Below, piece by piece: positions 8,194-17,593 of a stretch of 64,000 bases of DNA (its first letter is position 1; each line of letters begins with the position of its first letter). Position numbers and translations under genes: made by a program. The DNA is from Leucobacter chromiiresistens (GTDB lineage Bacteria; Actinomycetota; Actinomycetes; Actinomycetales; Microbacteriaceae): NCBI RefSeq assembly GCF_900102345.1, contig NZ_FNKB01000001.1, positions 2,604,001 through 2,668,000 on the forward strand. Direction: 5' to 3'. The notes beneath the pieces are model-generated. The model ran no database searches and had not been told where the DNA came from. It saw nothing but the letters and a program-made list of their open reading frames with translations.

Positions 8194-8541
8194 ATGCTCG
8201 ACATCTCACACGAGGAGTTCGAATCGCTGGTCGCGGATGGCCTCGACTCGCTGCACGACGACATGCTCGCGCAGCTCGACAACGTCATCTTCCTGGTCGA
8301 GGATCGACCCGCCGACGGCAGCGAGGTTCTCGGGGTGTACGAGGGGTTCTCACTCGCCGAGCGCGGCGCGTACGGCTACGGGGAGGAGCCGGATCGCATC
8401 ATCCTCTTCCGCGAGAACCTGCTCGAGCACTGCTCGGACCAGCAGGAGCTCGTGGACGAGATCCGGGTGACGCTCGTGCACGAGATCGCGCACTTCTACG
8501 GCATCACCGAGGAGCGCATCCACGAACTCGGGTGGGGCTGA
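8194..8541 (+). CDS. Minimal zinc metallopeptidase-family protein
   Basis: A 115-residue single-domain zincin-like protein of the actinobacterial metallopeptidase family. The signature is HEIAHFYGITEERIHELG near the C-terminus: HExxH gives two zinc ligands and the catalytic Glu, followed by the glycine/His spacing seen in this group. No signal peptide is visible, so it acts in the cytoplasm; its substrate is not known. TAGGGT lies 6 nt before the ATG, which could be a TANNNT-type -10 box for a leaderless message, though AGGGTGAAG also looks like a ribosome site. Its TGA overlaps the ATG of clpS by one base, so the two are co-translated. Confidence 0.88.
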   Translation: MLDISHEEFESLVADGLDSLHDDMLAQLDNVIFLVEDRPADGSEVLGVYEGFSLAERGAYGYGEEPDRIILFRENLLEHCSDQQELVDEIRVTLVHEIAHFYGITEERIHELGWG

Positions 8542-8840
8542 TGCAGGCGGCGCATCCTGAGGCGCGCACGCGCCGGGTCGCGGAGACCACCAGCCTCGAA
8601 TCCCCCGTCTGGCAGACGGTCGTGTGGGATGACCCGGTCAATCTCATGTCGTACGTCGCCTTCGTCTTCCAGCGGCACTTCGGGTTCAGCCGGGATCGCG
8701 CCGAGGAGCTGATGCTGCAGGTGCACCACTCGGGCAGCGCGGTCGTCGCGGAGGGGTCGCAGGAGGCGATGGAGATGCACGTCGAGGCGATGCACGGATA
8801 CGGACTCTGGGCGACGGTGCGTCAGGCGGGCGAGCTGTGA
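8541..8840 (+). CDS. clpS: ATP-dependent Clp protease adaptor
   Basis: A 99-residue ClpS, the adaptor that hands N-degron substrates to ClpA/ClpC-ClpP. The core VWDDPVNLMSYVAFVF matches the family's N-degron pocket strand, and VHHSGSAVV and GLWATVRQAG match the later conserved segments. The ATG at 8541 overlaps the upstream TGA (TGATG); a GTG at 8532 would add three residues and is less likely. It sits between a small metallopeptidase and a DUF2017 gene with overlaps at both ends, so all three are expressed as one unit. Confidence 0.95.
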   Translation: MQAAHPEARTRRVAETTSLESPVWQTVVWDDPVNLMSYVAFVFQRHFGFSRDRAEELMLQVHHSGSAVVAEGSQEAMEMHVEAMHGYGLWATVRQAGEL

Positions 8841-9478
8841 AGCTCCTTCCCCTGCCCGGCCGCGGGCTCCGGCTCCTGCTCGACCACGACGAGGCCGCGA
8901 TGCTCGACCAGCTGATCGCGCAGCTCATCCAACTGCTGCAGAGTCACAGCAGCACGGCGCTCGATCCCGACCCGCTCTTCGCGAGCCTCGAGGTCGGGGG
9001 CTCCGATGAGACTCCCGACGACCCCGCTCTCGCCCGTCTCTTCCCGGACGCGTACGCAGAGGGTGCGCGGTCGGGCGAGTTCCGCAGCGTGACCGAGCAG
9101 GGCCTGCTCAATCGCAAGCTGCAGGACGCCATGGATGTGACGGCTGCGCTCGGGCTCGGCGGCGGGGCGCCCGCGGACGGGACGCTGGTCGAGGTCGACA
9201 TCTCGCAGTCGACGCTCCCCGCCTGGGTGCGCACCGTCACGGCGCTGCGCCTCGCGATCGCCGCTCGCATCGGGCTCGACGGCTCCGAGGATCGGCCGCG
9301 CCTCCTGGATGACGAGGAGACGCGCGGTACGGTGCTCGTGTTCGACTGGCTGGCCGCGATCCTCGAATCGGTGCTGGCGATCGTCGAGTCGGGCGAGCCC
9401 GACGACGAGACCGACGACGCCCCCGACCCCGACTCCGGCCCTCGCCCCGATCCTGGCGCGGCGAACCGGAACGGCTGA
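8837..9478 (+). CDS. DUF2017 family protein
   Basis: A 213-residue actinobacterial protein of the DUF2017 family, usually found next to clpS. It begins MKLLPLPGRGLRLLLDHDEA and is mainly helical, with a conserved middle around ARLFPDAYAEG and a C-terminal helix VFDWLAAILESVLA. The last 30 residues are acidic and Pro-rich, probably disordered. The GTG start overlaps the clpS stop as GTGA, showing tight coupling. Its constant company with ClpS hints at a role in regulated proteolysis, but no activity can be read from sequence. It converges on dinB with 14 bases between. Confidence 0.85.
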   Translation: MKLLPLPGRGLRLLLDHDEAAMLDQLIAQLIQLLQSHSSTALDPDPLFASLEVGGSDETPDDPALARLFPDAYAEGARSGEFRSVTEQGLLNRKLQDAMDVTAALGLGGGAPADGTLVEVDISQSTLPAWVRTVTALRLAIAARIGLDGSEDRPRLLDDEETRGTVLVFDWLAAILESVLAIVESGEPDDETDDAPDPDSGPRPDPGAANRNG

Positions 9479-9492
9479 GGCGGGCGGTCGCG

Positions 9493-10710
9493 TTAGCCCG
9501 GCTCCTCCAGCGAACGCGGGTCGACCACCGTTCCGCGCCCGTGCAGCAGGCTCGCCGACGTCACCCCTGCCGCGCCGAAGCGCTCGCGCACGTCGTCGAC
9601 GGCCTGGTCGACGGCGCGCCAGCCGTCGTCTTCGCTCCAGAGCGCCGCGATGTCGGAGCCGGCGGGCATGAGCTGCTCGGCGCGCACGCCGATGAGACGT
9701 ACCGCGCGGCCCCCGCGGTCCAGCGCCGAGAAGAGATCGCGCGCCGTGTGGTAGATCCGCTGCGTTGCATCCGTCGCCTCGGGAAGCGTGCGCGACCGAG
9801 TGATCGTCTCGAAGTTGCCCCACCGCACCTTGATGGAGACCGTGCGGGCCTCGGCGCCCGCCGCGCGCAGCCGCTCCCCCGTGCGCGTCGCCAAGCGCAG
9901 CAGCTCCCGCTGCAGCACGCCCGTGTCGGAGACGTCGTGGGCGAACGTCTCCTCGTGCCCGATGCTCTTCTCGGTGCGCGAGGTCTCGACCCGGCGCGCG
10001 TCCCGGCCGTTCGCGAGCTCGTGCAGCCGCCGTGCGCTCGCAGCGCCGACGATGCGCTCCAGCGACGGCAGCGGCTCGCGCGCCAGCTCTCCGACGGTGC
10101 GAATCGCGCGGGCGTGCAGAGCGCGCTCGGTGGCCTGGCCGACTCCCCACATCGCACCGATCGGCAGCGGATGCAGGAACTCGATGGTGCGCTGGGGCGG
10201 CACCTCGAGAATGCCGTCGGGCTTCGCGCGCTGCGAGGCGAGCTTGGCGACGAACTTCGTTCCGGCGAGGCCCACGGAGGCGGGCAGGCCCGTGCGCTCC
10301 CGCACGCGCTCCCGGATCGCGCGGGCGATCTCCACGGGCGGGCCGAAGAGCCGTACCGTGCCGGCGACATCGAGGAACGCCTCGTCGATGCTCAGCGGCT
10401 CGACGAGCGGCGTGAACTCTTGGAAGACCGCCATCACCGCTTTCGACGCACTGCGGTACTTCGCATACACGGGCTCGACGAGCACGAGCTGCGGGCAGAG
10501 CTGCTTCGCGCGGGCCACCGGCATGGCGGAGCGCACGCCGAACCGCCGCGCCTCGTAGCTCGCGCTCGACACCACCGATCGGGCCGTGTCGTGCGCGGCC
10601 GCCACGGGGAGCCCCACGAGCTCGGGGCGGTCGAGCAGCTCGACCGACACGAAGAACGAGTCCATGTCGACGTGCAGCACGGAGGCGATGTCACGCGGCG
10701 ACTCGAACAT
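9493..10710 (-). CDS. dinB: DNA polymerase IV (Y family)
   Basis: A 405-residue translesion polymerase. The first catalytic site is in LHVDMDSFFVSVE, the second in PLSIDEAFLDVAG, and the helix-hairpin-helix region follows, with MWGVGQATERALHA. The little-finger domain runs from about 240 to 350. The catalytic acids are present, so it should be active, unlike the neighbouring-family ImuB at 47.8 kb. The much longer upstream open frame belongs to the sorC region in another context, so the ATG at 10710 is used. A LexA-like site overlaps this start codon. It lies 26 bases behind the SorC-type gene on the same strand and may be co-transcribed at low level. Confidence 0.93.
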   Translation of the reverse strand: MFESPRDIASVLHVDMDSFFVSVELLDRPELVGLPVAAAHDTARSVVSSASYEARRFGVRSAMPVARAKQLCPQLVLVEPVYAKYRSASKAVMAVFQEFTPLVEPLSIDEAFLDVAGTVRLFGPPVEIARAIRERVRERTGLPASVGLAGTKFVAKLASQRAKPDGILEVPPQRTIEFLHPLPIGAMWGVGQATERALHARAIRTVGELAREPLPSLERIVGAASARRLHELANGRDARRVETSRTEKSIGHEETFAHDVSDTGVLQRELLRLATRTGERLRAAGAEARTVSIKVRWGNFETITRSRTLPEATDATQRIYHTARDLFSALDRGGRAVRLIGVRAEQLMPAGSDIAALWSEDDGWRAVDQAVDDVRERFGAAGVTSASLLHGRGTVVDPRSLEEPG

Positions 10711-10718
10711 GTGTACTA
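10703..10718. promoter_or_regulatory. Imperfect LexA-type box at the dinB start
   Basis: TCGAACATGTGTACTA matches the actinobacterial SOS box TCGAAC-N4-GTTCGA at 10 of 12 half-site positions, and the left half is perfect. It overlaps the dinB ATG (10710-10708). Bound LexA here would block transcription or initiation. Weaker than the perfect box before imuA. Confidence 0.5.
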
Positions 10719-10736
10719 TTCCATCATGCTCCGGGC

Positions 10737-11699
10737 TCAGCCGCCAGCTTCGACGACGAGCCGCGCGAGTTCCTCGTCGACCACGAGCTCCGTGATGATG
10801 CGGGCGGAGAGCGCGCCGCGCAGGCTGTCGCGCTTCGCGGCTCCCGATACGACGCACAGCCGGTGCGGAATGCGCCGCACCGTGTCGAGCGATGGTCCGC
10901 TCGACCGCTCGTTCAGCGCTACTCCATCGGTGCTCCCGTCGCTCCGGTAGAAGACGGTGCCGCAGTCGCCGACGACGCCCGCTCGCACGAGCTCCTGCAG
11001 ATCGTCGCGATCCAGGTAGCCGCCGGAGTAGATGCGGGAGCGGGGATCGCCGATCCGCGACCCGAGCCCGAATACGTAGAGGTCGCTCGACGCCTGCAGT
11101 TCGAGCACGCGGCTCACCGAGCGCTCCCGCCAGAGCGCGCGGCGCGTGTCGGGGTTGTCGAAGATCGCGGGCACGGAGAACTGGTAGACGGAGGCGGCGA
11201 AGGCGTTGCCGAAGCCGCCGAGCAGCTCCGCCGCGTAGGAGACGCCGGTGGTGCGCACGTTCGCCGCCCCGTTCATCTGCACGACCCGCGTCTCGTGCAC
11301 GGTCTTCGAGGGCAGGTGCCGCGCGACGGCGCTCATCGTCGCGCCCCAGGCGACGCCGATCGTCGAGCGATCTCCCACGGCGGCGGCGACGCGGTGGGCC
11401 GCCGTGCGGGCGGTGCGCTTGAGCCGGTCGGCCTCCGAGGCGCGGGCGGGCGAGGGCACCACGTGCGCGGTGATGCCGTACCGCTCGGCGATGCGCAGCT
11501 CGAGCTGCGACCGGGCCTCCTGCGGCGAGTGGACCTGGATCTCGACGAGGCCGGAGTCGCGCGCGTATGCTAGCAGCCGCGAGACGGAGGAGCGCGACAC
11601 GCGCATCTCCTGCGCGATCGCCTCCATCGTGAGATGCTGCAGGTAGTACAGTTGCGCGGCTCGCAGAGCCTCCCGCGACCTGGACCCACTCGCCGTCAC
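10737..11699 (-). CDS. SorC-family sugar-binding transcriptional regulator
   Basis: A 320-residue regulator with an N-terminal helix-turn-helix (LTMEAIAQEMRVSRSSVSR) and a C-terminal sugar-phosphate-binding domain typical of SorC proteins, seen in IGVAWGATMSAVARHL and VFGLGSRIGDP. Such proteins sense phosphorylated metabolites and switch nearby catabolic genes. Position next to glpD-glpF-glpK makes a glycerol or glycerol-3-phosphate signal likely (inferred). GTG 11699 is preferred: it follows AAGGGGG. ATG codons at 11735/11732 lack a ribosome site and would place the TGCAC palindrome across the start. Divergent from glpD; dinB follows downstream. Confidence 0.88.
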   Translation of the reverse strand: MTASGSRSREALRAAQLYYLQHLTMEAIAQEMRVSRSSVSRLLAYARDSGLVEIQVHSPQEARSQLELRIAERYGITAHVVPSPARASEADRLKRTARTAAHRVAAAVGDRSTIGVAWGATMSAVARHLPSKTVHETRVVQMNGAANVRTTGVSYAAELLGGFGNAFAASVYQFSVPAIFDNPDTRRALWRERSVSRVLELQASSDLYVFGLGSRIGDPRSRIYSGGYLDRDDLQELVRAGVVGDCGTVFYRSDGSTDGVALNERSSGPSLDTVRRIPHRLCVVSGAAKRDSLRGALSARIITELVVDEELARLVVEAGG

Positions 11700-11734
11700 C
11701 GCTGCCCCCTTCGCTCGGTTCGATGAACACATCA

Positions 11735-11769
11735 TGCACATACGTGCAATGAGGTTGCAACTCGGTGCA
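11735..11769. promoter_or_regulatory. Probable SorC-type operator in the sorC-glpD gap
   Basis: TGCACATACGTGCA at 11735-11748 is an inverted repeat (TGCAC-N4-GTGCA). A weaker copy with TGCA half-sites six bases apart (TGCAACTCGGTGCA) lies at 11756-11769. Both are between the divergent regulator and glpD, where an autoregulated repressor or activator would bind. Confidence 0.6.
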
Positions 11770-11810
11770 GGCGGGTGGAAGCTGACCTCGAACGTCGAAA
11801 GGTTGAAGCC

Positions 11811-13532
11811 ATGAATGATCGCACGCCGACCACCCGACCCGCGGTTCGCAGCCTGCGGGATCGCCCCCACGCCGATGTCCTCATCATCGGCGGCGGCATC
11901 AATGGCATCGCCACCTTCCGCGAGCTCGCGCTCCAGGGCATCGACGTCGCCCTCGTCGAGCGCGGCGACTTCGTCTCCGGCGCCTCCTCCGCATCGAGCC
12001 ACATGGTGCACGGCGGCGTCCGCTACCTCGAGAACGGCGAGTTCCGGCTGGTGCAGGAGGCGGTCGCGGAGCGCAACCGGCTCCTCCGCACCGCACCGCA
12101 CTACGTGCGCCCGCTCCAGACGACGATCCCCATCTTCTCCACGTTCTCCGGCATCCTGTCGGCGCCCTTCCGCCTGCTCGTCACCCACGGCCGCGGAAAG
12201 GCGCGCGAGCGCGGCGCCGCGCTCATCAAGATCGGCCTGACGCTTTACGACACCTTCTCCCGCGACGGCGGGCAGGTGCCTCGGCACAAGTTCCTCGGGC
12301 GGCGCCGTTCGCTCGGCGAGCTGCCCCGCCTCAACAGCGACGTGAAGTACACCGCCACCTACTACGACGCGTCGATGCACGACCCCGAGCGGCTCGCGCT
12401 CGACGTGCTGCACGACGGCCTCGTCGCAGGAGGCGACCGCGCTCGCGCCGCGAACTACCTGCCGGCCGTCGGCTTCGAGAACGGCGCGGTGCAGGTGCGC
12501 GACGAGCTCACGGGCGACGTCTTCGACGTCACCGCCAAGGTGATCCTCAACACGAGCGGCCCCTGGACCGACCTCACGAACGAGGCGCTCGGTCAGGGCA
12601 CCCGGTTCATGGGCGGCACGAAGGGCTCGCACATCGTGCTCGACCACCCCGAGCTGCTCGCCGCGACCGCCGGCCGGGAGATCTTCTTCGAGCACTCCGA
12701 CGGCCGCATCGTGCTGATCTACCCCCTGAAGGACCGCGTGCTGGTGGGCACCACCGACATCGACGCGGATCCCAGCACCCCGACCGCCTGCACGAGCGAT
12801 GAGGTCGACTACTTCTTCGATCTCATCTCCCACGTCTTCCCCGACATCGCGGTCGACCGTTCGCAGATCGTGTACACGTTCTCGGGAATCCGCCCCCTGC
12901 CCCGGCACGACGACACGGCGCCCGGATTCGTCTCCCGCGACTACCGCATCGAGTCGACCGAGCGCGCCGGCGTGCCCCTGCTCAGCCTCGTCGGCGGCAA
13001 GTGGACCACCTTCCGCGCCCTCGCGGCCCACCTCGCGAACGACACGATGGAGCTGCTCGGCGTGGCCCGCACCGTCGGCACCGAGAGCCTCGACATCGGG
13101 GGCGGCAAGGGCTTCCCGAAGGGCCGGGCGGCGCGCACCCGCTGGGTGGCCGAGCGCGCGGACGGCAACCACCGGGCACGAGTCGAAGCGCTGCTCGACC
13201 GCTACGGCACGCGCGCCGACGAAGTGCTGGCGGCGACGCCCGAGCACGACGCGGCACTCGAGCTGCTCCCCGCGTACACCGCGGCCGAGCTCGCGCATCT
13301 CGCGGCATCCGAGCAGGTCGTGCACCTCGACGACCTGCTGCTCCGGCGCACCGCGATCGCGTTCCTCGGCGGGCTCACCCTCGAGCGCGTGCGTGCCGCG
13401 GCCGAGGCGATCGCCCCCGCGCTCGGCTGGGACGACGCCCGCGTCGACGAGGAGGTCGCCCGCACCGCCCACCTGCTTCGCACCGCCCACCGCATCGACG
13501 TCGAGCGCGGAGGCGCCGCCGTCGATATCTAA
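11811..13532 (+). CDS. glpD: Glycerol-3-phosphate dehydrogenase (FAD)
   Basis: A 573-residue flavoprotein that oxidises glycerol-3-phosphate to dihydroxyacetone phosphate and passes electrons to the quinone pool at the membrane. The FAD loop is VLIIGGGINGIA near residue 25. SSHMVHGGVRYLE and GGKWTTFRALA are family-typical, and the C-terminal helical domain is complete. ATG 11811 is chosen because AAAGG stands eight bases before it; a GTG at 11775 would add 12 residues without support. It opens the glycerol operon: aquaglyceroporin and kinase follow in order. Likely controlled by the SorC-type protein through the palindromes just upstream. Confidence 0.96.
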   Translation: MNDRTPTTRPAVRSLRDRPHADVLIIGGGINGIATFRELALQGIDVALVERGDFVSGASSASSHMVHGGVRYLENGEFRLVQEAVAERNRLLRTAPHYVRPLQTTIPIFSTFSGILSAPFRLLVTHGRGKARERGAALIKIGLTLYDTFSRDGGQVPRHKFLGRRRSLGELPRLNSDVKYTATYYDASMHDPERLALDVLHDGLVAGGDRARAANYLPAVGFENGAVQVRDELTGDVFDVTAKVILNTSGPWTDLTNEALGQGTRFMGGTKGSHIVLDHPELLAATAGREIFFEHSDGRIVLIYPLKDRVLVGTTDIDADPSTPTACTSDEVDYFFDLISHVFPDIAVDRSQIVYTFSGIRPLPRHDDTAPGFVSRDYRIESTERAGVPLLSLVGGKWTTFRALAAHLANDTMELLGVARTVGTESLDIGGGKGFPKGRAARTRWVAERADGNHRARVEALLDRYGTRADEVLAATPEHDAALELLPAYTAAELAHLAASEQVVHLDDLLLRRTAIAFLGGLTLERVRAAAEAIAPALGWDDARVDEEVARTAHLLRTAHRIDVERGGAAVDI

Positions 13533-13630
13533 GCGGGGCGACCCGGCGGGTGCGGCGCGCGAGCTCCGCACCCGCACTCAACACCCACCGCGAGCCATTC
13601 GTCTCGCATTCCTGAAAGGTCAACGACGAC

Positions 13631-14392
13631 ATGCCAGATGTCAATCTCGGTCTCTACTTCCTCTCCGAGTTCGTCGGTACGGGTCTCCTCATCCTGCTGG
13701 GCTGCGGCGTGGTCGCCAACGTAGCCCTCGCGAAGACGAAGGGGAACGGCGGCGGCTTCCTGCTCGTCAACTGGGGATGGGGCCTCGCCGTCTTCGTCGG
13801 CGTGCTCGGCTCCGCCTACTCGGGCGCGATTCTGAACCCCGCCGTGGGCATCGGTCTCGCCATCGCCGGCAAGATCAGCGTGACCCAGTTCCTGGTCGCG
13901 ACCGCGGCCGAACTGCTCGGAGCCATCGTCGGCGCCGTGCTCTGCTGGCTCGCCTACCGCTCGCACTTCGACGCCGAACCCGACGCCGCCGCGAAACTCG
14001 GCGTGTTCTCGACCGGCCCTGCGATCCGCACTCCCTTCGGCAACTTCATCACCGAGGTCATCGGCACCTTCGTTCTCGTCTTCGCCGTCTTCGCGTTCGC
14101 CGATTACGGCGACATCCAGGTCGGCGTGCCCGGAGGCCTCGGGCCCCTCACCGCGCTCCCCGTCGCGCTCGTCGTCGTGAGCATCGGCGCGTCCCTCGGC
14201 GGCCCCACCGGTTACGCGATCAACCCGGCCCGAGACCTCGGGCCCCGCATCGCGCACGCGATCCTCCCCATCAAGGGCAAGGGCGGCAGCGACTGGGGCT
14301 ACGCGTGGGTGCCCGTCGTCGGCCCGCTCGTCGGCGGCGTGATCGCCGCCCTCCTCGCGCCCCTGGTGCTGGGACTCGCAGCGGCGGCCTGA
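13631..14392 (+). CDS. glpF: Aquaglyceroporin (glycerol uptake facilitator)
   Basis: A 253-residue MIP-family channel with six membrane helices and two half-helices. The first NPA box is LNPAV (Asn69-Ala71) and the second is NPARD (Asn198-Asp202). Asp after the second NPAR marks glycerol channels rather than water-only aquaporins. Lies between glpD and glpK, so it supplies glycerol to the kinase. GAAAGG stands about 11 bases before the ATG. Gap to glpD is 98 bases and to glpK 38 bases; no terminator was seen in either gap, consistent with one operon. Confidence 0.95.
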   Translation: MPDVNLGLYFLSEFVGTGLLILLGCGVVANVALAKTKGNGGGFLLVNWGWGLAVFVGVLGSAYSGAILNPAVGIGLAIAGKISVTQFLVATAAELLGAIVGAVLCWLAYRSHFDAEPDAAAKLGVFSTGPAIRTPFGNFITEVIGTFVLVFAVFAFADYGDIQVGVPGGLGPLTALPVALVVVSIGASLGGPTGYAINPARDLGPRIAHAILPIKGKGGSDWGYAWVPVVGPLVGGVIAALLAPLVLGLAAAA

Positions 14393-14430
14393 GCGCCCCG
14401 AAGCAACGAAGCTGACACGAAAGGAACACC

Positions 14431-15945
14431 ATGTCCGAATACATCATCGCGATCGACCAGGGCACGACCTCGAGCAGGGCGATCATCTTCGACCGGAGCG
14501 GCAGCATCATCTCCGTCGGCCAGAAGGAGCACGAGCAGATCATGCCGCAGGCCGGCTGGGTCGAGCACGACGCCCTCGAGATCTGGCGCAACGTGCAGGA
14601 GGTCATCGGCATCGCGCTCGGACGCGCCGACCTGACGCGGCACGACATCTCCGCGATCGGGATCACCAACCAGCGCGAGACGGCAGTGGTCTGGAACCGC
14701 AAGACGGGCAAGCCGGTCTACAACGCGATCGTCTGGCAGGACACGCGCACGCAGGACATCGTCGACCGCCTCGCGGCCGACGGCGGAACCGACCGGTTCA
14801 AGGACATCGTGGGGCTGCCCCTCGCGACCTACTTCTCGGGCACGAAGGTCGCCTGGATCCTCGAGAACGTCGAGGGCGCGCGCGAGGCCGCGGACGCGGG
14901 CGATCTGCTCTTCGGCACCACCGACAGCTGGGTCATCTGGAACCTCACTGGCGGCTCGGAGCAGGGCGTGCACGTCACCGACGTCACGAACGCGTCGCGC
15001 ACGCTGTTCATGGATCTGCAGACGCTCGAATGGCGCGACGACATCCTCGAGGCGTTCGGCGTGCCGCGCTCGATGCTGCCCGAGATCAAGTCGTCCTCCG
15101 AGATCTACGGCACCGCCGAGGATTCGTCGCTGCTGCGGGAGACGCCGATCGCAGGCATCCTCGGCGACCAGCAGGCCGCGACGTTCGGCCAGGCGGCCTT
15201 CACCGCCGGCGAGTCGAAGAACACCTACGGCACCGGCTGCTTCCTGATCTTCAACACGGGCGAGGAGATCATCCACTCGAAGAACGGTCTGCTGACGACC
15301 GTCGGATACAAGCTCGGCGACGGTCCGACGCACTACGCGCTCGAGGGATCCATCGCGGTGACGGGCTCCCTCATCCAGTGGCTGCGGGATCAGCTCGGGA
15401 TCATCTCGGACGCCCCCGAGGTCGAGCAGCTCGCCGACAGCGTGCCCGACAACGGCGGCGTCTACATCGTGCCGGCGTTCTCGGGGCTGTACGCGCCGTA
15501 CTGGCGCCCTGACGCCCGCGGCGCGATCGTGGGGCTCACCCGGTACGCGAACAAGGGCCACCTGTCGCGCGCGGCGCTGGAGGCCGTCGCGTACCAGACG
15601 CGCGACGTGCTCGACGCTGTCAACGCGGATGCGGGCGTCGACCTGACGGAGCTGAAGGTCGACGGCGGCATGGTCGCGAACGACATGCTCATGCAGTTCC
15701 AGGCCGACATCCTCGGGGTGCCCGTGGTGCGACCGGTGGTGGCGGAGACGACGGCGCTCGGAGCGGCCTACGCGGCCGGTCTCGCGGTCGGCTTCTGGTC
15801 GGGTCTCGACGATCTCTCCGCGAACTGGCAGGAGGACCGCCGGTGGGAGCCGAAGCTCGACTCGGCGGAGCAGGAGCGTCTGCTGCGTCAGTGGCGCAAG
15901 GCGGTCACCAAGTCGATGGACTGGGTGGACGAGGACGTGCGCTGA
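14431..15945 (+). CDS. glpK: Glycerol kinase
   Basis: A 504-residue FGGY-family kinase that makes glycerol-3-phosphate from glycerol and ATP. The N-terminal phosphate loop [10 protein letters not shown] (Asp9), the TNQRET segment and the C-terminal nucleotide fold with [14 protein letters not shown] and [13 protein letters not shown] are all present. Length is exactly as expected for the family. The ribosome site AAAGGA stands six bases before the ATG. It closes the glpD-glpF-glpK operon, and a strong hairpin follows 22 bases after the stop. Confidence 0.97.
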   Translation: MSEYIIAIDQGTTSSRAIIFDRSGSIISVGQKEHEQIMPQAGWVEHDALEIWRNVQEVIGIALGRADLTRHDISAIGITNQRETAVVWNRKTGKPVYNAIVWQDTRTQDIVDRLAADGGTDRFKDIVGLPLATYFSGTKVAWILENVEGAREAADAGDLLFGTTDSWVIWNLTGGSEQGVHVTDVTNASRTLFMDLQTLEWRDDILEAFGVPRSMLPEIKSSSEIYGTAEDSSLLRETPIAGILGDQQAATFGQAAFTAGESKNTYGTGCFLIFNTGEEIIHSKNGLLTTVGYKLGDGPTHYALEGSIAVTGSLIQWLRDQLGIISDAPEVEQLADSVPDNGGVYIVPAFSGLYAPYWRPDARGAIVGLTRYANKGHLSRAALEAVAYQTRDVLDAVNADAGVDLTELKVDGGMVANDMLMQFQADILGVPVVRPVVAETTALGAAYAAGLAVGFWSGLDDLSANWQEDRRWEPKLDSAEQERLLRQWRKAVTKSMDWVDEDVR

Positions 15946-15967
15946 GCGCGCTCTCCGTGAACGTCAG

Positions 15968-15997
15968 CGGGCGGCAGTTCGAGTGAACTGCCGCCCG
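15968..15997. terminator. Hairpin terminator after glpK
   Basis: CGGGCGGCAGTTC (15968-15980) and GAACTGCCGCCCG (15985-15997) pair perfectly over 13 bp around a GAGT loop. No T-run follows, which is common for hairpins in this GC-rich genome. It lies between the glp operon and the convergent gatB and could stop transcription both ways. Confidence 0.85.
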
Positions 15998-16072
15998 TCG
16001 GCGTCTCTGCGGGCGGATCGGAGCGCCGGGCGCCCGACCCGGCGCTCGCGATCTCGCGGCGCGTCGGGCGCC

Positions 16073-17593
16073 CTACTCGGCGCTCGCGGCCCGTTCGAGC
16101 ACGAGCTCGCGGACGCGAGCGGCGTCTGCGGATCCCCGCATCGCCTTCATCACGGCACCGATGATCGCTCCCGCCGCCTGCACCTTGCCGTCGCGGATCT
16201 TCGCGAGCACGTCGGGCTGCTGCGCGAGTGCCGCGTCGACGGCTTCGATGAGCGCGCCGTCGTCCGAGACGATCGCGAGCCCGCGCGCCTCGACGATCTC
16301 GGAGGCGGTGCCCTCGCCGTCGATGATGCCGGCGATGACCTGTCGTGCGAGCTTGTCGTTGAGGGTGCCCGCATCGACGAGCTCCACGACGGATGCGACC
16401 TGCTCGGGCGTGATCAGGTCGGCCGACGGCGTCGACCGCTCGTTCGCGATGCGCGCGATCTCACCCGTCCACCACTTGCGGGCGGTCTGCGGCGGCACTC
16501 CGACCGCCACGGTCTCCTCGATGGTCGACAGCAGACCGGCGTTGACGAGGTCCTGGAACTCGAGGGCCGAGAACTGCCACTCGCTGCGCAGGCGGCGGCG
16601 GCGGAGCGTCGGATGCTCCGGCAGCTGCGCGCGCAGCTCCTCGACCAGTTCGCGCTCGGGGGTGAGCGGCGCGAGGTCGGGCTCGGGGAAGTACCGGTAG
16701 TCGTCGGCGTCGCTCTTCGGGCGCCCCGGCGAGGTCTCCCCCGTGTCCTCGTGCCAGTGGCGCGTCTCCTGGGTGATGGAACCGCCGGCATCGAGAATGT
16801 GCGCCTGGCGCTGGATCTCGAACCGGACGGCCCGCTCGATCGATCGCAGGGAGTTCACGTTCTTGGTCTCCGTGCGCGTGCCGAGCACCGACATCCCGGC
16901 ATCCTCGTTGCCGCGCGGGCGCAGCGAGACGTTCGCGTCGCAGCGGATGTTGCCGCGCTCCATCCGCGCATCCGAGATGCCGAGCGCCACGACCAGGTCG
17001 CGGATGGTCGACACGTAGGCGGACGCGATCTCCGGCGTGTCCGCCTCGCCGCCGAAGATCGGTCGCGTGACGATCTCGACGAGCGGCACACCGGCGCGGT
17101 TGTAGTCGACCAGCGAGTACTCGGCGCCTTGGATGCGCCCGGTCGAGCCGCCCACGTGGTTCAGCTTGCCGGCGTCCTCCTCCATGTGCGCGCGTTCGAT
17201 CGGCACGTGGACGATCCGGCCGGAGGCGAGCTCGATCTCCACCGAGCCGTCGTGCGCGATGGGATCGTCGTACTGGGAGATCTGGTAGTTCTTGCCCATG
17301 TCGGGGTAGAAGTAGTTCTTCCGCGCAAACCCCGAGATCTCCGCGATCTCGCATCCGAGCGCCAGGCCGAGGCTGATCGAGTACCGCACGGCCTCGTGGT
17401 TGAGCACGGGGAGCGAACCCGGGAGGCCGAGGCATACCGGAGCCAGGTTGGTGTTGGGGTCGGAGCCGAACACATTGGGCGCCGTCGAGAACATCTTGGT
17501 CTTCGTGTTGAGCTCGACGTGCACCTCGAGCCCGATCACCGGTTCGAAGAGTTCGAGCGCGCGATCGAAGTCCATTAGCTTGATCTTGGCCAT
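16073..17593 (-). CDS. gatB: Asp/Glu-tRNA amidotransferase subunit B
   Basis: The 506-residue kinase/tRNA-binding subunit of GatCAB, which converts Glu-tRNA(Gln) and Asp-tRNA(Asn) to the amidated forms. It has the family start [16 protein letters not shown], then [14 protein letters not shown] and the YRYFPEPDL segment, and the helical YqeY-like tail ending the protein. Length is normal. The ATG overlaps the gatA TGA by one base (TGATG), so A and B are coupled. The order on this strand is gatC-gatA-gatB, all overlapping. It converges on the glp terminator. Confidence 0.97.
   Translation of the reverse strand: MAKIKLMDFDRALELFEPVIGLEVHVELNTKTKMFSTAPNVFGSDPNTNLAPVCLGLPGSLPVLNHEAVRYSISLGLALGCEIAEISGFARKNYFYPDMGKNYQISQYDDPIAHDGSVEIELASGRIVHVPIERAHMEEDAGKLNHVGGSTGRIQGAEYSLVDYNRAGVPLVEIVTRPIFGGEADTPEIASAYVSTIRDLVVALGISDARMERGNIRCDANVSLRPRGNEDAGMSVLGTRTETKNVNSLRSIERAVRFEIQRQAHILDAGGSITQETRHWHEDTGETSPGRPKSDADDYRYFPEPDLAPLTPERELVEELRAQLPEHPTLRRRRLRSEWQFSALEFQDLVNAGLLSTIEETVAVGVPPQTARKWWTGEIARIANERSTPSADLITPEQVASVVELVDAGTLNDKLARQVIAGIIDGEGTASEIVEARGLAIVSDDGALIEAVDAALAQQPDVLAKIRDGKVQAAGAIIGAVMKAMRGSADAARVRELVLERAASAE

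Noticed and set aside
10737..13577. A 946-codon frame joining the SorC regulator to sequence antisense of glpD
   Set aside because: The upstream part is the complement of glpD; the regulator's own start with AAGGGGG lies at 11699.
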